The notes: generated by a model from the letters alone, not told the origin. Shown: positions 30,000-39,057, counted from the first letter of the stretch. The stretch is 64,000 nt of DNA from Betaproteobacteria bacterium MOLA814 (GCA_000496475.1 AYMW01000002.1:1-64000), one strand, 5' to 3'. Made by a program: numbers and translations.

Positions 30000-30512
30000 C
30001 TACTGCCAAGCGCTAGCCCATGTTGTAGCCCACAAAGCGGCGGCCTCGTCGGCGTCTACATCGCTGGCGGCGTCGTGCTCAAATATGTCACCTACGCGCT
30101 GGGCACCTACATCTTGTAGTTTGGCATCAATCAGCCTAGCGCCTGCGCCGTAGGTTTCGCCGTAGCTGCTGTCGCCCAGCGCCATCAGCCCGTAGCGCAC
30201 ATGGCCTAAGTAAGCTGGCTCAAGGTCAAAAGAGGCCAGAAATGCCTGCGCATTATCTGGCACATTGCCGTGGCCGTAGGTGGACGAGCACACGATGTAT
30301 GCCTTGCCAATGCCGGCCTCGGCGGGAACCCTGTTTGGTGATCCAGAGTCAGAACCAGAGCCAAACAAGCCAATGCCATGTGCTTCGCCAAGCAGGGTGA
30401 TGACAATTGACGCGAAATACCCATCCAAAACTTTTGCGGCGGCTTGCGCCGCATGCAAGGCAGTGTCTCCAGTGGTGCCCACCAATATATGCAGCTGCGG
30501 GGAAGTGCTCAT
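30000..30512 (-). CDS. MioC-like flavodoxin domain protein
   Basis: Single-domain FMN protein of 170 aa. The phosphate-binding loop GTTGDTALHAA is at residues 12-22, a flavin-stacking region SSTYGHGNVPDNA near residue 96, and ALGDSSYGETYGAG near residue 130. It resembles MioC and the flavodoxin domain of sulfite reductase flavoproteins. It ends 11 nt from the convergent regulator gene. It could serve as an electron carrier, but no partner gene is adjacent. Confidence 0.85.
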   Translation of the reverse strand: MSTSPQLHILVGTTGDTALHAAQAAAKVLDGYFASIVITLLGEAHGIGLFGSGSDSGSPNRVPAEAGIGKAYIVCSSTYGHGNVPDNAQAFLASFDLEPAYLGHVRYGLMALGDSSYGETYGAGARLIDAKLQDVGAQRVGDIFEHDAASDVDADEAAALWATTWASAWQ

Positions 30513-30593
30513 GTGCGTTCAGGTAGTTCGTAAAATTAAATTACACCACGGTTGCAAAATGCCCGTAGATCACGCTACAATTTGAGGCTTAGT

Positions 30594-30670
30594 CGGAGCG
30601 TAGCGCAGCTTGGTAGCGCACCTGGTTTGGGACCAGGGGGTCGTAGGTTCGAATCCTACCGTTCCGACCA
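30594..30670 (+). tRNA. tRNA-Pro (anticodon TGG)
   Basis: A 77-nt cloverleaf with acceptor CGGAGCG/CGTTCCG (one G-T pair), anticodon stem CCTGG/CCAGG around TTTGGGA with TGG at the anticodon, T loop TTCGAAT and encoded CCA. It marks the left edge of the secretion island. Confidence 0.97.
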
Positions 30671-30701
30671 TCAATCAATGATCTGTATTTAAGATCTACT
30701 C

Positions 30702-30730
30702 AAAAAAGCCCATTCACTGGGCTTTTTTTT
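30702..30730 (+). terminator. Intrinsic terminator after tRNA-Pro
   Basis: Stem AAAGCCCA/TGGGCTTT with a TTCAC loop, followed by eight T. It starts 32 nt after the tRNA and should end its transcript. Confidence 0.92.
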
Positions 30731-31383
30731 GGGCTACATTTTGCCCAGCACAGTTCATTCAATGCATAACTTAAGCACCCTGTAGCTGCTGTCGTGTGTT
30801 GATCCCCACCACGTGCGTTGGGTTTGTGCGTGTTGTCTCGCCGCTAACCATGCCTGCATGTTCACGTGCATCCAACGGTAAAGACCGAAACGCTTGTCAG
30901 TGCCAATGAATCACTCCCTAGCGAAGGCCGCACGGTGAAAGCCGTGAGGCAGACAGTTGGGCGTTGGCACTGCCAAGAAACGTGGGTTTACGTCATCTCA
31001 TAAGCGTTAATTTTTGGATTCGGTAACTGGTCATCTCAATACTGGTTACGTCGTTGGTCACATTGCTGGTGCGTGTTGACGATCGTAGGATCATTCGCAA
31101 CCGATGCCCTTGAGGGGAGTGTCTGCTTGTCCATGCATCAACAACCAACGGGCTGTTAATCGCTGTGCGTCCATTAACTGCTGTGCGGCCATTGCTGAAG
31201 TCGATGAGGCCTTGTACAACTTGACTGGGTGACGCATGTGAGAGGTGCAATACGGCCTCCCATCGTGCAGGCGATATCAAAATTTAATAATATTGCTTAG
31301 AATAAAAAATAAAAAGCACAAGAGAGAATCGCTCTTTTGCAAGCGATCTGTGTTTTTTCACACCTTTAGTTTCTGGAGGAACT
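30731..31383. other. 650-nt gene-poor spacer at the island edge
   Basis: No convincing coding region is seen. An 95-codon minus-strand frame at 30993-31280 lacks a ribosome site and any recognisable family. The spacer holds a candidate structured RNA at 30898-30972. Near its right end an inverted repeat ATCGCT/AGCGAT (31328-31347) and an AT-rich stretch lie just before the 218-aa gene, probably its promoter region. Confidence 0.5.
30898..30972 (+). ncRNA. Candidate structured RNA (nested hairpins)
   Basis: Closing arms CAGTGCCAA (30898-30906) and TTGGCACTG (30964-30972) pair perfectly over 9 bp. Inside, CCC (30916-30918) can pair with GGG (30959-30961). An inner hairpin at 30927-30950 pairs GCC/GGC and CACGG/CCGTG across one G-A mismatch around a TGAAAG loop. 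I could not match it to a known RNA family. The strand is arbitrary, because inverted repeats fold on both; a transcript is not demonstrated. Confidence 0.35.
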
Positions 31384-32040
31384 GTGCTTCATCCAATTGT
31401 TTCTCTAACGCGGCATATTGCACGCGTAACTTTTTACCAAGCAACTAGGGCGCCAAAACCAGGTAGCGGGTTGTTCCATGGTGATGGGGCTCATGCAGTG
31501 ACAGGCAACCGGCGACTGTTTCGAAGCCATGATGATGCTGCAACTTATCTCAGATTTTGGACTGGAGATCCGACAACGGTTTCAGAGCTTAAATGGTTGT
31601 ATCAGACATTGGGCTCCTCCATGATGACCCAGCGCAGTGGACCTGATGGATGGCTGTGGGGTCTAGGTGCTCAGCTCGTGACCGGTGACATCGTCGTCAT
31701 GGAGGAGACTATTCGTGGTGCGCGTCTAGGGCGCGTGGTCGCACCTTTTGCGGCAACTGCCGGTGCGCTAGCCAGTGCCTTAGATGAGCTGCCCTTGCTG
31801 AGTGATCTTCCATCAGCGCCCGAAGTGCCTGACTTTTTACCAATTGTGGAATCAATTGAAATAGAAGGTGCGGTGGTTATGCCAAATGTTGACAGCGCCC
31901 TGTCGCACATATCGCTCGCCATAGGTGGTGTTGGTGATGCATCTGTGAGTTTAAAACCAGTGCCTGACAAAATTTCAAGTCTTCATGATGTGTTGGCCTT
32001 GGTCGGTGAAGAGTCAAAGAAGAAACTTGATGGTGGCTAA
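31384..32040 (+). CDS. Uncharacterised 218-aa protein upstream of the T6SS
   Basis: No family recognised. GGAGGA lies 3-4 nt before a GTG start, which is rather close but the best candidate. The N-terminal half is polar with several Trp and Tyr (YLRFWTG, ELKWLYQ, GWLWGLG). The second half has Pro-rich and acidic stretches (LPSAPEVPDFLPIVESIEIEG) and ends in a charged KKKLDGG. No signal peptide or clear membrane segment is visible, though residues 115-135 are Ala-rich. It precedes the giant coiled-coil gene by about 15-30 nt on the same strand, so they are likely an operon. Any T6SS role is inferred from position only. Confidence 0.75.
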   Translation: MLHPIVSLTRHIARVTFYQATRAPKPGSGLFHGDGAHAVTGNRRLFRSHDDAATYLRFWTGDPTTVSELKWLYQTLGSSMMTQRSGPDGWLWGLGAQLVTGDIVVMEETIRGARLGRVVAPFAATAGALASALDELPLLSDLPSAPEVPDFLPIVESIEIEGAVVMPNVDSALSHISLAIGGVGDASVSLKPVPDKISSLHDVLALVGEESKKKLDGG

Positions 32041-32055
32041 TTATTGGTCTGATTT

Positions 32056-35000
32056 TTGGGGGGCAGCGATTTGAAAGTTATCCTCGAATCGTTGTCTAAG
32101 CTGCCGCAAGCGAGTGTCAAAGTTGTGACGGCTTTAGAGGATGCGGGCACATCAATGGCGACTGAAAGCAGCAAGCTTTTAGAGTTGGTTGTTGATGCAG
32201 TGACACAGTTCAGCGAGGGTATGCAAACCTTGGTTGGACAATTGCAAGAGCTGCCCGCGCTGTTAGACCCATCGCCTGTCGTCAATGCATGCAGCAAGGA
32301 GCTTGAGCAGGCTTTCCAAGATTTAAAAGAGGTTGCAAACGAGTCCTTGCGAATTCCTAATCCAGTTATGGATTCTTTGACGGGGTTTGAAGAAATTTTG
32401 CCTAGCGCCCGATCGGCACTCAGCACACTTGAAACCCTACCCAATCGCCTGACAGCATGCGCTCCTGATGCCGCTTGGACCGACAAGGCCACAGAAGATG
32501 TACGCACACAATCTAAGTCTTGGAAATCGGCTGTGTCTGATGCCAATGACACGCTTGGTCGTGCATACAGCGATATGGAGTCTGCTATGGGGCGGTGGAC
32601 TAATGTGACCGCTGCAGATCCTAAATCTGTTGCCGCTATTCAGACTGATTTACTTGGCGAGTTACAAACAACCCGCGTACTGGTCAACCAAGTTTTCGAA
32701 ACCACAAAGTCCAAAGGTGCATCGGCGAAATCCCTTGTTGCAGATGTTGCTGAAGGTGTCAAACACGACATCCAAACCAGTCTAGACAACTCAGATGAAC
32801 TGATTCAAAGCGTCATAGAGGATTTCCTCAGTCCCATTCGTGACCTCTTGGCTAAGATTGAGAAGCTTCAAGAAGGCGTCACTGCTTCATCCGAACACGC
32901 CTGCGCAACATTGGACACGTTAGAGGAAAAAGTTCAACTAACACTTGATAAAGTCGATAAACCTGTTGCGCTATTCAAGGCTCAACTCGATGAATTGCTA
33001 TCAAAATTGCATGAGTCGGCGGGTGATTTGCGCTCCACCATGGGGCTCGCATTGGAGCCTGTTGACGCACTCGAAGATGCTGTAGCACGTGTGGCACAGG
33101 CGCTAGACGAGGTCGCCGCCGCCATCAACGATTTGGTTCATGAGATAGTGGCAGTCTTGGATCACCTGTCAGAACTTGTTGTGCAAGGCAAGCAAACCCT
33201 ACAAGAGATTCCGGAACAGTTCGAACTTGTGCGCGACAAGCTCAAGGAAGCCATTCAACAGATTGAAGCTATTCGAGAGCAAATTCCAGTTTTTGTCTCG
33301 CAGGCTTTAAATGCGTTAGATATGGCAAGCACAGAGCTGTCCAAGGCTGAGGAAAGGTGTACAAATGCAATTTCCGTGTGCACCAAGTACCAACTTAAGG
33401 TGCCACCGCTGATGGTTGCACGTGGTCTATTCATGTCCGCAAAAACCAGCTTAGGGCCAATCAAGACAAGTGTTAAAGCCGCTGCTACAACCGTCCAAAA
33501 AGCGGGTCAAACGGCTGACGGTCTTGTCGAACAAGCGCTGGAGGCGACGCGTCAAATAGACCCTCTAATTCTCGACGCAAGAGGCCTTGTACAAGGCGCT
33601 GTTGATCAGGTCATCGCACAGTTAGACTTGTTGGAACAACAAGTAGGACAGGTCAAAGGCAAGGTGCTGGAGGGGCCACCATTTCTAGATGAACAACTGA
33701 ACGCGCTTAAGACTGAGCTTCAAACAGTTGTGCGCAAAGCAAGTGACACGGCCCATAAAGCGGTCGACGATATTCAGTTGGACCCCATGCTAGATGAGAT
33801 GCAGTCACAACTGGATGAAATGACTGAAGAAATTCTTGGTGTTATTTCTAAACAAACTGACCATGCGAAAGATGGCATTGCGGCAACTCTGAGCGAGGTC
33901 AAAACGTGTATGGCCCAAGCCATCGAGACGTTTGGTGACGTGTCGCAGCCCGTGTTGAGTAATCTAGAGAATGTTGAACCATTGTTACAGAAGAAAGCTG
34001 GGGAGCTGCGTGACCTTCTTCAGCAAGGCGGTGACAAAGGTATTGCGTGGGTTGATGATGCCCAAAGAGAGCTTGATAGCGTTGTTGATGATGGGCTATC
34101 ACACATTAACAATGCGCAAGCTGCATGGGACGCCTACTGCGATCAATGTCAGTCATCCCTGGAAAGTATCGCAAAAACTGCTGCTCCTGCGGTTGATGCT
34201 GCAAGCAAGGTCATAGCAGCTGTAGGCGACGCCAACCTCACCGCGTTACAACATGATTCTGTAGCGGCGTGGACCAATGACACACAAAATCTTGTTGAAG
34301 GCCACTTAAGTGCAGGCCTTGAGTCATTTGATCAAGCCAGTACGGATGTCAATGGTGTTGTGCAAGATGTAAAAAACGGCAAACAAGCCGCTGACGACAA
34401 CCTCGCCTCAATACGCAAGATGGACTCCATATCGGACGAGGCAAAGGATGCGATAGGTGGGGTGCAAGATAGCGCGAAAAAGCTAGCCGTTAACGCGGAC
34501 AATGCAGCAACTGAAGCCAGCGCTGAGCTGGACAAGGTTAGCGAAGCAGCCAAGAATGGCGATGGTGCAGTCAGTAAGAAAATGTCTGCATTTGCAGCAG
34601 AAAATAAAAAAATGTTTGATACAGCCTCCGATGGGGCTGACGAAGCGCAAGCAAGTCAAGAACGCGCTGCTACCGAATTCAAAAAAGCCAACGGTGGTTT
34701 GGCAGACAGCATTGCTTCGACACAACAACAAGCGGCTGCACTCACTGAAAAAGCACAGGCAGCTTGCGACCACGCAAAGTCTGAAGTTGCGGTAGCGAAA
34801 GCGCAGGTCGATGAGGTAAAGGTCAAGATAGCTGCTGCGCAAAGTGTATTGGCCGCAGAGGTCGTCAATCAAGGCGGCGCGCCTGCCAATGATGCACCTG
34901 ATACTTCTACAGCCAAGTCTGAGCAGTCTGCACAAGGTCAAGCGTCTGCATCTGGCGGTGGTTCTAATTCTTCAACTGAGACGCAACAGCCATCAGCCGC

Positions 35001-36105
35001 ACAAGCTGCGGCTTCTGAGTCTGCTGCCGGCGCAGCACCTTCGACTACAACTGAATCTGAAACCGAAACGAAACAGCCATCGGACGCACAAGCTGCGGCT
35101 TCTGAGCCTGCTGCCGGCGCAGCACCTTCGACTACAACTGAATCTGAAACCGAGACAAAACAGCCATCGGACGTACAAGCTGCGGCTTCTGAGTCTGTTG
35201 CCGGCGCCGCACCTTCAACTAAATCTAAAACTGAAACTGAAACTGAAACTGAAACTGAAACTGAAACTGAAACTGAAACTCAGCGGCCATCAGACGCACA
35301 AGCCTTGCCTTCTGACGCTGCGGTTGCCGGCGCCTCCCCAACTGAAGCTAGACAGCCAGCAAGCGACAAAGCGCCTACTCCTAAAAATGCACCCGCGCCA
35401 TCAATCAATGCGGGTCAATCAACAGAGGCACATACACATTCGCCGTCCTCTCAACCTGCCACTGATTCCGAGACATCAATTCACGGAAAAATACCCGTAA
35501 CCGCAGCTGAAAAGCCCGCACCGGTTGATGCTTCCAATGATGTGTTGGATCAATCGGTACCTGATGAAAAAGACTTGTCGCATAGCAGGCTTCAGCCCAA
35601 TGGGTTGGACGATCCCGAATCAGCCAGCTTAGAGGGTAAAAAACCCAGCGTTGAGGCAACCACAAGTTTGAGCGCAGCGCCTGACAGTGACGCGCCAATT
35701 CAACCCGTTGGAACACCTGTTGGTTCAACCAATCCAACCGGACCGGTAGCGGATTCTGTTGACGACAAAGAAACCAGTCGGGGCAGGGTTGAGCCCACCC
35801 CATTTGTAGACGCTTCACAAGGTGAGGGTGTTGGTCTTGGCGCTGACCACCATGACAACCTGTCCACTCATCACAGCAGCGAGTCTAGGGACCCTGTAGA
35901 GCTTGCCCCCGATACGCCTATAGAGCCTCTAAACAGCAGCACCCATGCACCTGAGCAACATGAATTGTCTAGCCAAGAGACGCTCGACAACAGCACAGCT
36001 GCTACTGATTCGGTGGTTGTGCCGGGTGTTGACTCTGACGGGTCTTTTAATAAAAAAGAATTAGGTGATATTGCTTCGGAGATTGATAAATTACTAAAAA
36101 AATAA
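32056..36105 (+). CDS. Giant helical protein with low-complexity C-terminal tail
   Basis: Up to 1349 aa, with no family that I recognise. Residues ~1-945 are almost entirely amphipathic helix-forming, with heptad-like Leu/Val spacing and many Gln, Asp and Ala, resembling apolipoprotein- or methyl-accepting-like coiled coils but without membrane segments. Residues ~950-1330 are low complexity and acidic, with three 29-residue repeats and a Thr-Glu dipeptide run. The end (KKELGDIASEIDKLLKK) is again helical. Only TTG starts fit: 32056, or 32071 preceded by a G6 run. The gene is co-oriented with the T6SS and 260 nt upstream of tssB. It could be a structural or secreted filamentous protein; this is a guess. 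Confidence 0.8.
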   Translation: MGGSDLKVILESLSKLPQASVKVVTALEDAGTSMATESSKLLELVVDAVTQFSEGMQTLVGQLQELPALLDPSPVVNACSKELEQAFQDLKEVANESLRIPNPVMDSLTGFEEILPSARSALSTLETLPNRLTACAPDAAWTDKATEDVRTQSKSWKSAVSDANDTLGRAYSDMESAMGRWTNVTAADPKSVAAIQTDLLGELQTTRVLVNQVFETTKSKGASAKSLVADVAEGVKHDIQTSLDNSDELIQSVIEDFLSPIRDLLAKIEKLQEGVTASSEHACATLDTLEEKVQLTLDKVDKPVALFKAQLDELLSKLHESAGDLRSTMGLALEPVDALEDAVARVAQALDEVAAAINDLVHEIVAVLDHLSELVVQGKQTLQEIPEQFELVRDKLKEAIQQIEAIREQIPVFVSQALNALDMASTELSKAEERCTNAISVCTKYQLKVPPLMVARGLFMSAKTSLGPIKTSVKAAATTVQKAGQTADGLVEQALEATRQIDPLILDARGLVQGAVDQVIAQLDLLEQQVGQVKGKVLEGPPFLDEQLNALKTELQTVVRKASDTAHKAVDDIQLDPMLDEMQSQLDEMTEEILGVISKQTDHAKDGIAATLSEVKTCMAQAIETFGDVSQPVLSNLENVEPLLQKKAGELRDLLQQGGDKGIAWVDDAQRELDSVVDDGLSHINNAQAAWDAYCDQCQSSLESIAKTAAPAVDAASKVIAAVGDANLTALQHDSVAAWTNDTQNLVEGHLSAGLESFDQASTDVNGVVQDVKNGKQAADDNLASIRKMDSISDEAKDAIGGVQDSAKKLAVNADNAATEASAELDKVSEAAKNGDGAVSKKMSAFAAENKKMFDTASDGADEAQASQERAATEFKKANGGLADSIASTQQQAAALTEKAQAACDHAKSEVAVAKAQVDEVKVKIAAAQSVLAAEVVNQGGAPANDAPDTSTAKSEQSAQGQASASGGGSNSSTETQQPSAAQAAASESAAGAAPSTTTESETETKQPSDAQAAASEPAAGAAPSTTTESETETKQPSDVQAAASESVAGAAPSTKSKTETETETETETETETETQRPSDAQALPSDAAVAGASPTEARQPASDKAPTPKNAPAPSINAGQSTEAHTHSPSSQPATDSETSIHGKIPVTAAEKPAPVDASNDVLDQSVPDEKDLSHSRLQPNGLDDPESASLEGKKPSVEATTSLSAAPDSDAPIQPVGTPVGSTNPTGPVADSVDDKETSRGRVEPTPFVDASQGEGVGLGADHHDNLSTHHSSESRDPVELAPDTPIEPLNSSTHAPEQHELSSQETLDNSTAATDSVVVPGVDSDGSFNKKELGDIASEIDKLLKK
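34987..35226 (+). repeat. 87-bp tandem repeat in the giant coiled-coil gene
   Basis: Three units start at 34987, 35074 and 35161, exactly 87 bp apart, each beginning CAGCCATC. They encode near-identical 29-residue blocks with QPS, QAAAS and AGAAPS motifs. A diverged partial fourth unit begins near 35281. The reading frame is kept. Confidence 0.93.
35227..35280 (+). repeat. Hexanucleotide microsatellite (GAAACT)n
   Basis: About nine tandem copies of GAAACT encode alternating Glu and Thr. Because the unit is six bases, copy-number change would lengthen or shorten the protein without a frameshift. Confidence 0.93.
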
Positions 36106-36354
36106 AATTTAATATTATTTAAATTAATTAATTAATTACTTAGTTTCTATATTTCTGCTTCCATTTGTAATAATATTTAAGTATTATTATTAATTTTCTC
36201 TATTGTAAATTGATACTTGTCAAGGGTAAACCTGCTAATTGCAAATATGCTTTATTAAACTAAGGTGCAACATGGGTAAATCTTGGGATGTAAGGCACAG
36301 CGATTCAATGTGCATTTGCTGTCACAATCATTTGGTCAACAGTTAATTTTATTT
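36106..36354. promoter_or_regulatory. AT-rich leader region of the T6SS operon
   Basis: This roughly 250-nt gap is strikingly AT-rich, with TTAA repeats near 36120-36138 and long A/T runs to about 36205. No gene fits in it. It is the only large gap ahead of tssB and so should carry the main promoter; AT richness would suit H-NS-like silencing. I see no TGGCAC-type sigma-54 site. Confidence 0.45.
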
Positions 36355-36367
36355 GGAAGGTACGGAT

Positions 36368-36922
36368 ATGTCAGATAGCTTGCAGAAATGGGTCGGTCGT
36401 AACAGACCACCCCGAGTTCAAATTACTTACGACGTTGAGATAGGCGGTGCGATCGAATCCAAGGAGCTACCATTGGTGATCGGCATCATGTCTGATTTGT
36501 CCGGTGTTCCTTTGGTCGCCCCACCAAAGCTTAAAGATCGAAGATTCATTGAAATCGACCGCGATAACTTCAACGACGTCATGGGAAAGATTGCGCCTCG
36601 TCTCGACATGTCCGTGCCAGACACACTCAAGGGCGATGGGAACTTAAAGGTTGAATTGAATTTTGCGGAATTCGGTGATTTCCACCCCGAATCACTTGTC
36701 AAGCAAGTTCCACGTCTGGCCAAATTGCTAGAAGCGCGTCAGCAGTTACGTGACTTGTTGGGCAAATTAGACGGCAACGATGAACTGGATTCATTGTTAG
36801 AAAACATCATTCAAAATTCTGAAGAGCTTGCAACGCTCAAAGGTGCATCGTCTGCAAGTGATGCTGCTCCTGAAGAGGCCCCAGCAGAAGCCTCAGCAGA
36901 GCCCCCAGCTGAGAGCACTTGA
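36368..36922 (+). CDS. tssB: T6SS sheath small subunit TssB (VipA)
   Basis: Small subunit of the contractile sheath. The 184-aa product opens with SLQKWVGRNRPPRVQITYDVE and has ELPLVIGIMSDLSG near residue 35 and FHPESLVKQVP near residue 103, all typical of TssB. The last ~25 residues are an Ala/Glu/Pro-rich tail not seen in standard members. GGAAGG lies 7 nt before the ATG at 36368; an upstream in-frame start is not needed. tssC follows after 37 nt. Confidence 0.96.
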   Translation: MSDSLQKWVGRNRPPRVQITYDVEIGGAIESKELPLVIGIMSDLSGVPLVAPPKLKDRRFIEIDRDNFNDVMGKIAPRLDMSVPDTLKGDGNLKVELNFAEFGDFHPESLVKQVPRLAKLLEARQQLRDLLGKLDGNDELDSLLENIIQNSEELATLKGASSASDAAPEEAPAEASAEPPAEST

Positions 36923-36959
36923 GCTCGAACACGTAAATACATTACGACAAGGAATTAAG

Positions 36960-38453
36960 ATGGCTACGAATGAAACGGTAACAGGCAGCGCTGGCGCTGC
37001 CACGGCAAACGCTGAACTGAGCTTGCTAGACAGGATCGTCCTAGAGGGAAATATGGCTGTTGAGCCGTCTCAAGGCGAATACGCAAAAAAACTGCTGGGA
37101 CAGTTCGCTACACAGATACTTGACGAGGGTATGAAAACAGCGCCGGATAAAGGCGTTGTTGCAATGATCAATGAGCGTGTTGCGGAAATTGATCGTATTT
37201 TGAGCGACCAGTTGAATGCGATCATGCACCATGAGGAGTTTCAAACGCTCGAGGCCGCATGGACGGGTCTACACGACATGGTGTTTGGCTCCGAGACCAG
37301 CACGACTTTAAAGTTGCGGCTGCTTAACGTGTCCAAAAAAGAACTTCTCAAGGACTTAGAAGGCGCTGTCGACCATGACATGAGCGTGTTGTTCAAGAAA
37401 ATCTACGAAGAAGAGTACGGCACATTTGGTGGTAACCCCTACTCCGCCCTGATTGGTGACTACTATTTTGGCCGTCATCCTCAAGATATGGCACTGCTTC
37501 AGCGACTGTCTAAAGTGGCTGCCGCTTCGCATGCACCATTTATCACCGCCGCTGGATCGTCGATATTTGATATGAAAAGTTTCACCGAATTAGGTGTTCC
37601 TCGCGACTTGTCTAAGATTTTTGAAAGTGCTGAGTTGACCACTTGGCGATCTTTCCGTGATTCTGAGGATTCACGTTACGTGTCTTTGGTGCTTCCGCGT
37701 TATGCCGCCAGATTACCTTATGGGCCCGATACCATTCCAATTGACAATTTCAATTTTGTTGAAGATGTCGATGGAACAGATCACAACAAGTACCTGTGGG
37801 CCAATGCGGCCTATCAACTTGGTCTTAGGCTGACGGATGCGTTTGCCAAATACAACTGGACAACGGCCATTCGCGGCGTAGAGGGCGGGGGCAAAGTCAG
37901 CGGTATGACGGCACACACTTATAAAACTGACGAAGGTGATGCGGTTCTCAAGTGCCCAACTGAGGTGCTTATTACAGATAGACGCGAAAAAGAACTCAAT
38001 GACCTCGGCTTCATAGCCATCGTTAACTCTAAGGGATCTGACTTCGCTGCATTTTTTGGTGGTCAGAGCACCAATAAGCCCAAGCGATACAACCTCGACG
38101 CTGCGAATGCAAATGCATCGTTGTCCTCCAAGTTGCCATACATACTTGCAGCGTCACGTTTTGCGCATTACATCAAGGTCATCATGCGCGACAAGGTCGG
38201 TAGTTTTCAGACACGCGAGACAGTTGAAAACTATTTGAACTTGTGGATCAGCGACTACGTGTTGCTCAGCCCCACAGCTACGCAGGGTGAAAAGGCACGA
38301 TTCCCGTTGTCGGAAGCACGTATCGATGTCATTGATCAGCCTGGAAAGCCTGGCTCATATTCTGCAGTCGTTTTCCTCAAGCCACACTTCCAGATGGAGG
38401 AGCTGTCAACCTCTATTCGTTTGGTTGCTGAGCTGCCTGAGGCGGCGGGTTAA
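36960..38453 (+). CDS. tssC: T6SS sheath large subunit TssC (VipB)
   Basis: Large sheath subunit of 497 aa that assembles with TssB into helical tubules. It contains ALIGDYYFG, FGRHPQDMALLQ-like and AWRSFRDSEDSRYV-like blocks (here TTWRSFRDSEDSRYV), and the C-terminal PGSYSAVVFLKPHFQMEELS. AAGGA sits ~7 nt before the ATG at 36960. The open frame upstream of this ATG overlaps tssB and is not used. Confidence 0.96.
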   Translation: MATNETVTGSAGAATANAELSLLDRIVLEGNMAVEPSQGEYAKKLLGQFATQILDEGMKTAPDKGVVAMINERVAEIDRILSDQLNAIMHHEEFQTLEAAWTGLHDMVFGSETSTTLKLRLLNVSKKELLKDLEGAVDHDMSVLFKKIYEEEYGTFGGNPYSALIGDYYFGRHPQDMALLQRLSKVAAASHAPFITAAGSSIFDMKSFTELGVPRDLSKIFESAELTTWRSFRDSEDSRYVSLVLPRYAARLPYGPDTIPIDNFNFVEDVDGTDHNKYLWANAAYQLGLRLTDAFAKYNWTTAIRGVEGGGKVSGMTAHTYKTDEGDAVLKCPTEVLITDRREKELNDLGFIAIVNSKGSDFAAFFGGQSTNKPKRYNLDAANANASLSSKLPYILAASRFAHYIKVIMRDKVGSFQTRETVENYLNLWISDYVLLSPTATQGEKARFPLSEARIDVIDQPGKPGSYSAVVFLKPHFQMEELSTSIRLVAELPEAAG

Positions 38454-38517
38454 CTTTCAACGAACTAAATTTAGTGCGCTCCCTGAGGGGGCGCCTTCTA
38501 CAAGCAGGAGATGGTAA

Positions 38518-39009
38518 ATGTCTGAAGTATTGATTCTTGATTTAGGTGCATCCGTAAAGGGTAATTGCCTGATAGATGGTGCAGATTTTAAAGAAAAGGT
38601 GATTGTCGAAAGTTACTCTCACGGCGTGTCGTTGCCCATGCAAGGCGATGCGTCACAAGCTGAGCGTACGGCTGGACGTCCTATGTTTTCGGAAATGAGT
38701 TTCTCGAAAATGTCTGACTTATCAACGACTGAAATTTACAAAGCCTGCATTACTGGTACCAACATCCCTAAAGCCACACTGTGGGTCGGGCGTGTTGAAA
38801 ATGGCGTGTACATGGGTTTTTTCAAGTATGAATTCGACAACGCCATGATTTCAAATATGAGTACATCTGGCGGCGGGTCGCTGCCCAGAGACAGTTTTAG
38901 TATTTGTTTTACCAAAATTAAATGCGAGTTTACGCAGCAGCAGTCGAATTCATCTAAGAAAGGCACTGGTACTTGGAACTGGAATGCCGCGACCATGAAG
39001 TCTGACTAA
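38518..39009 (+). CDS. hcp: T6SS tube protein Hcp (TssD)
   Basis: Inner-tube hexamer subunit, 163 aa, secreted on firing. The N-terminus MSEVLILDLG, the SYSHGVSLPM block and KATLWVGRVENGVYMGFFKYEF are recognisable Hcp features. A Ser/Lys-rich end (residues 143-163) follows the beta-barrel core. CAGGAG lies 7 nt before the ATG. The 64-nt gap after tssC may allow separate, higher expression. Confidence 0.93.
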   Translation: MSEVLILDLGASVKGNCLIDGADFKEKVIVESYSHGVSLPMQGDASQAERTAGRPMFSEMSFSKMSDLSTTEIYKACITGTNIPKATLWVGRVENGVYMGFFKYEFDNAMISNMSTSGGGSLPRDSFSICFTKIKCEFTQQQSNSSKKGTGTWNWNAATMKSD

Positions 39010-39057
39010 TCGAACTGGTCTACCACCCACCCACCGGCTTTCACAAAAGTTCTTCGT

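Noticed and set aside
30898-30972. Group II intron domain V or integron attC identity for the nested hairpin
   Set aside because: The inner loop resembles a GAAA-capped hairpin but the lower helix and catalytic triad of domain V are missing, and no paired attC boxes or integron genes are present.
30993-31280. 95-codon minus-strand frame in the spacer
   Set aside because: No ribosome site, no recognisable domain and no coding-like codon use.
34844-35500. Plus-strand frame inside the coiled-coil gene
   Set aside because: It is a Leu/Lys/Arg shadow of the 87-bp and hexanucleotide repeats in another frame.
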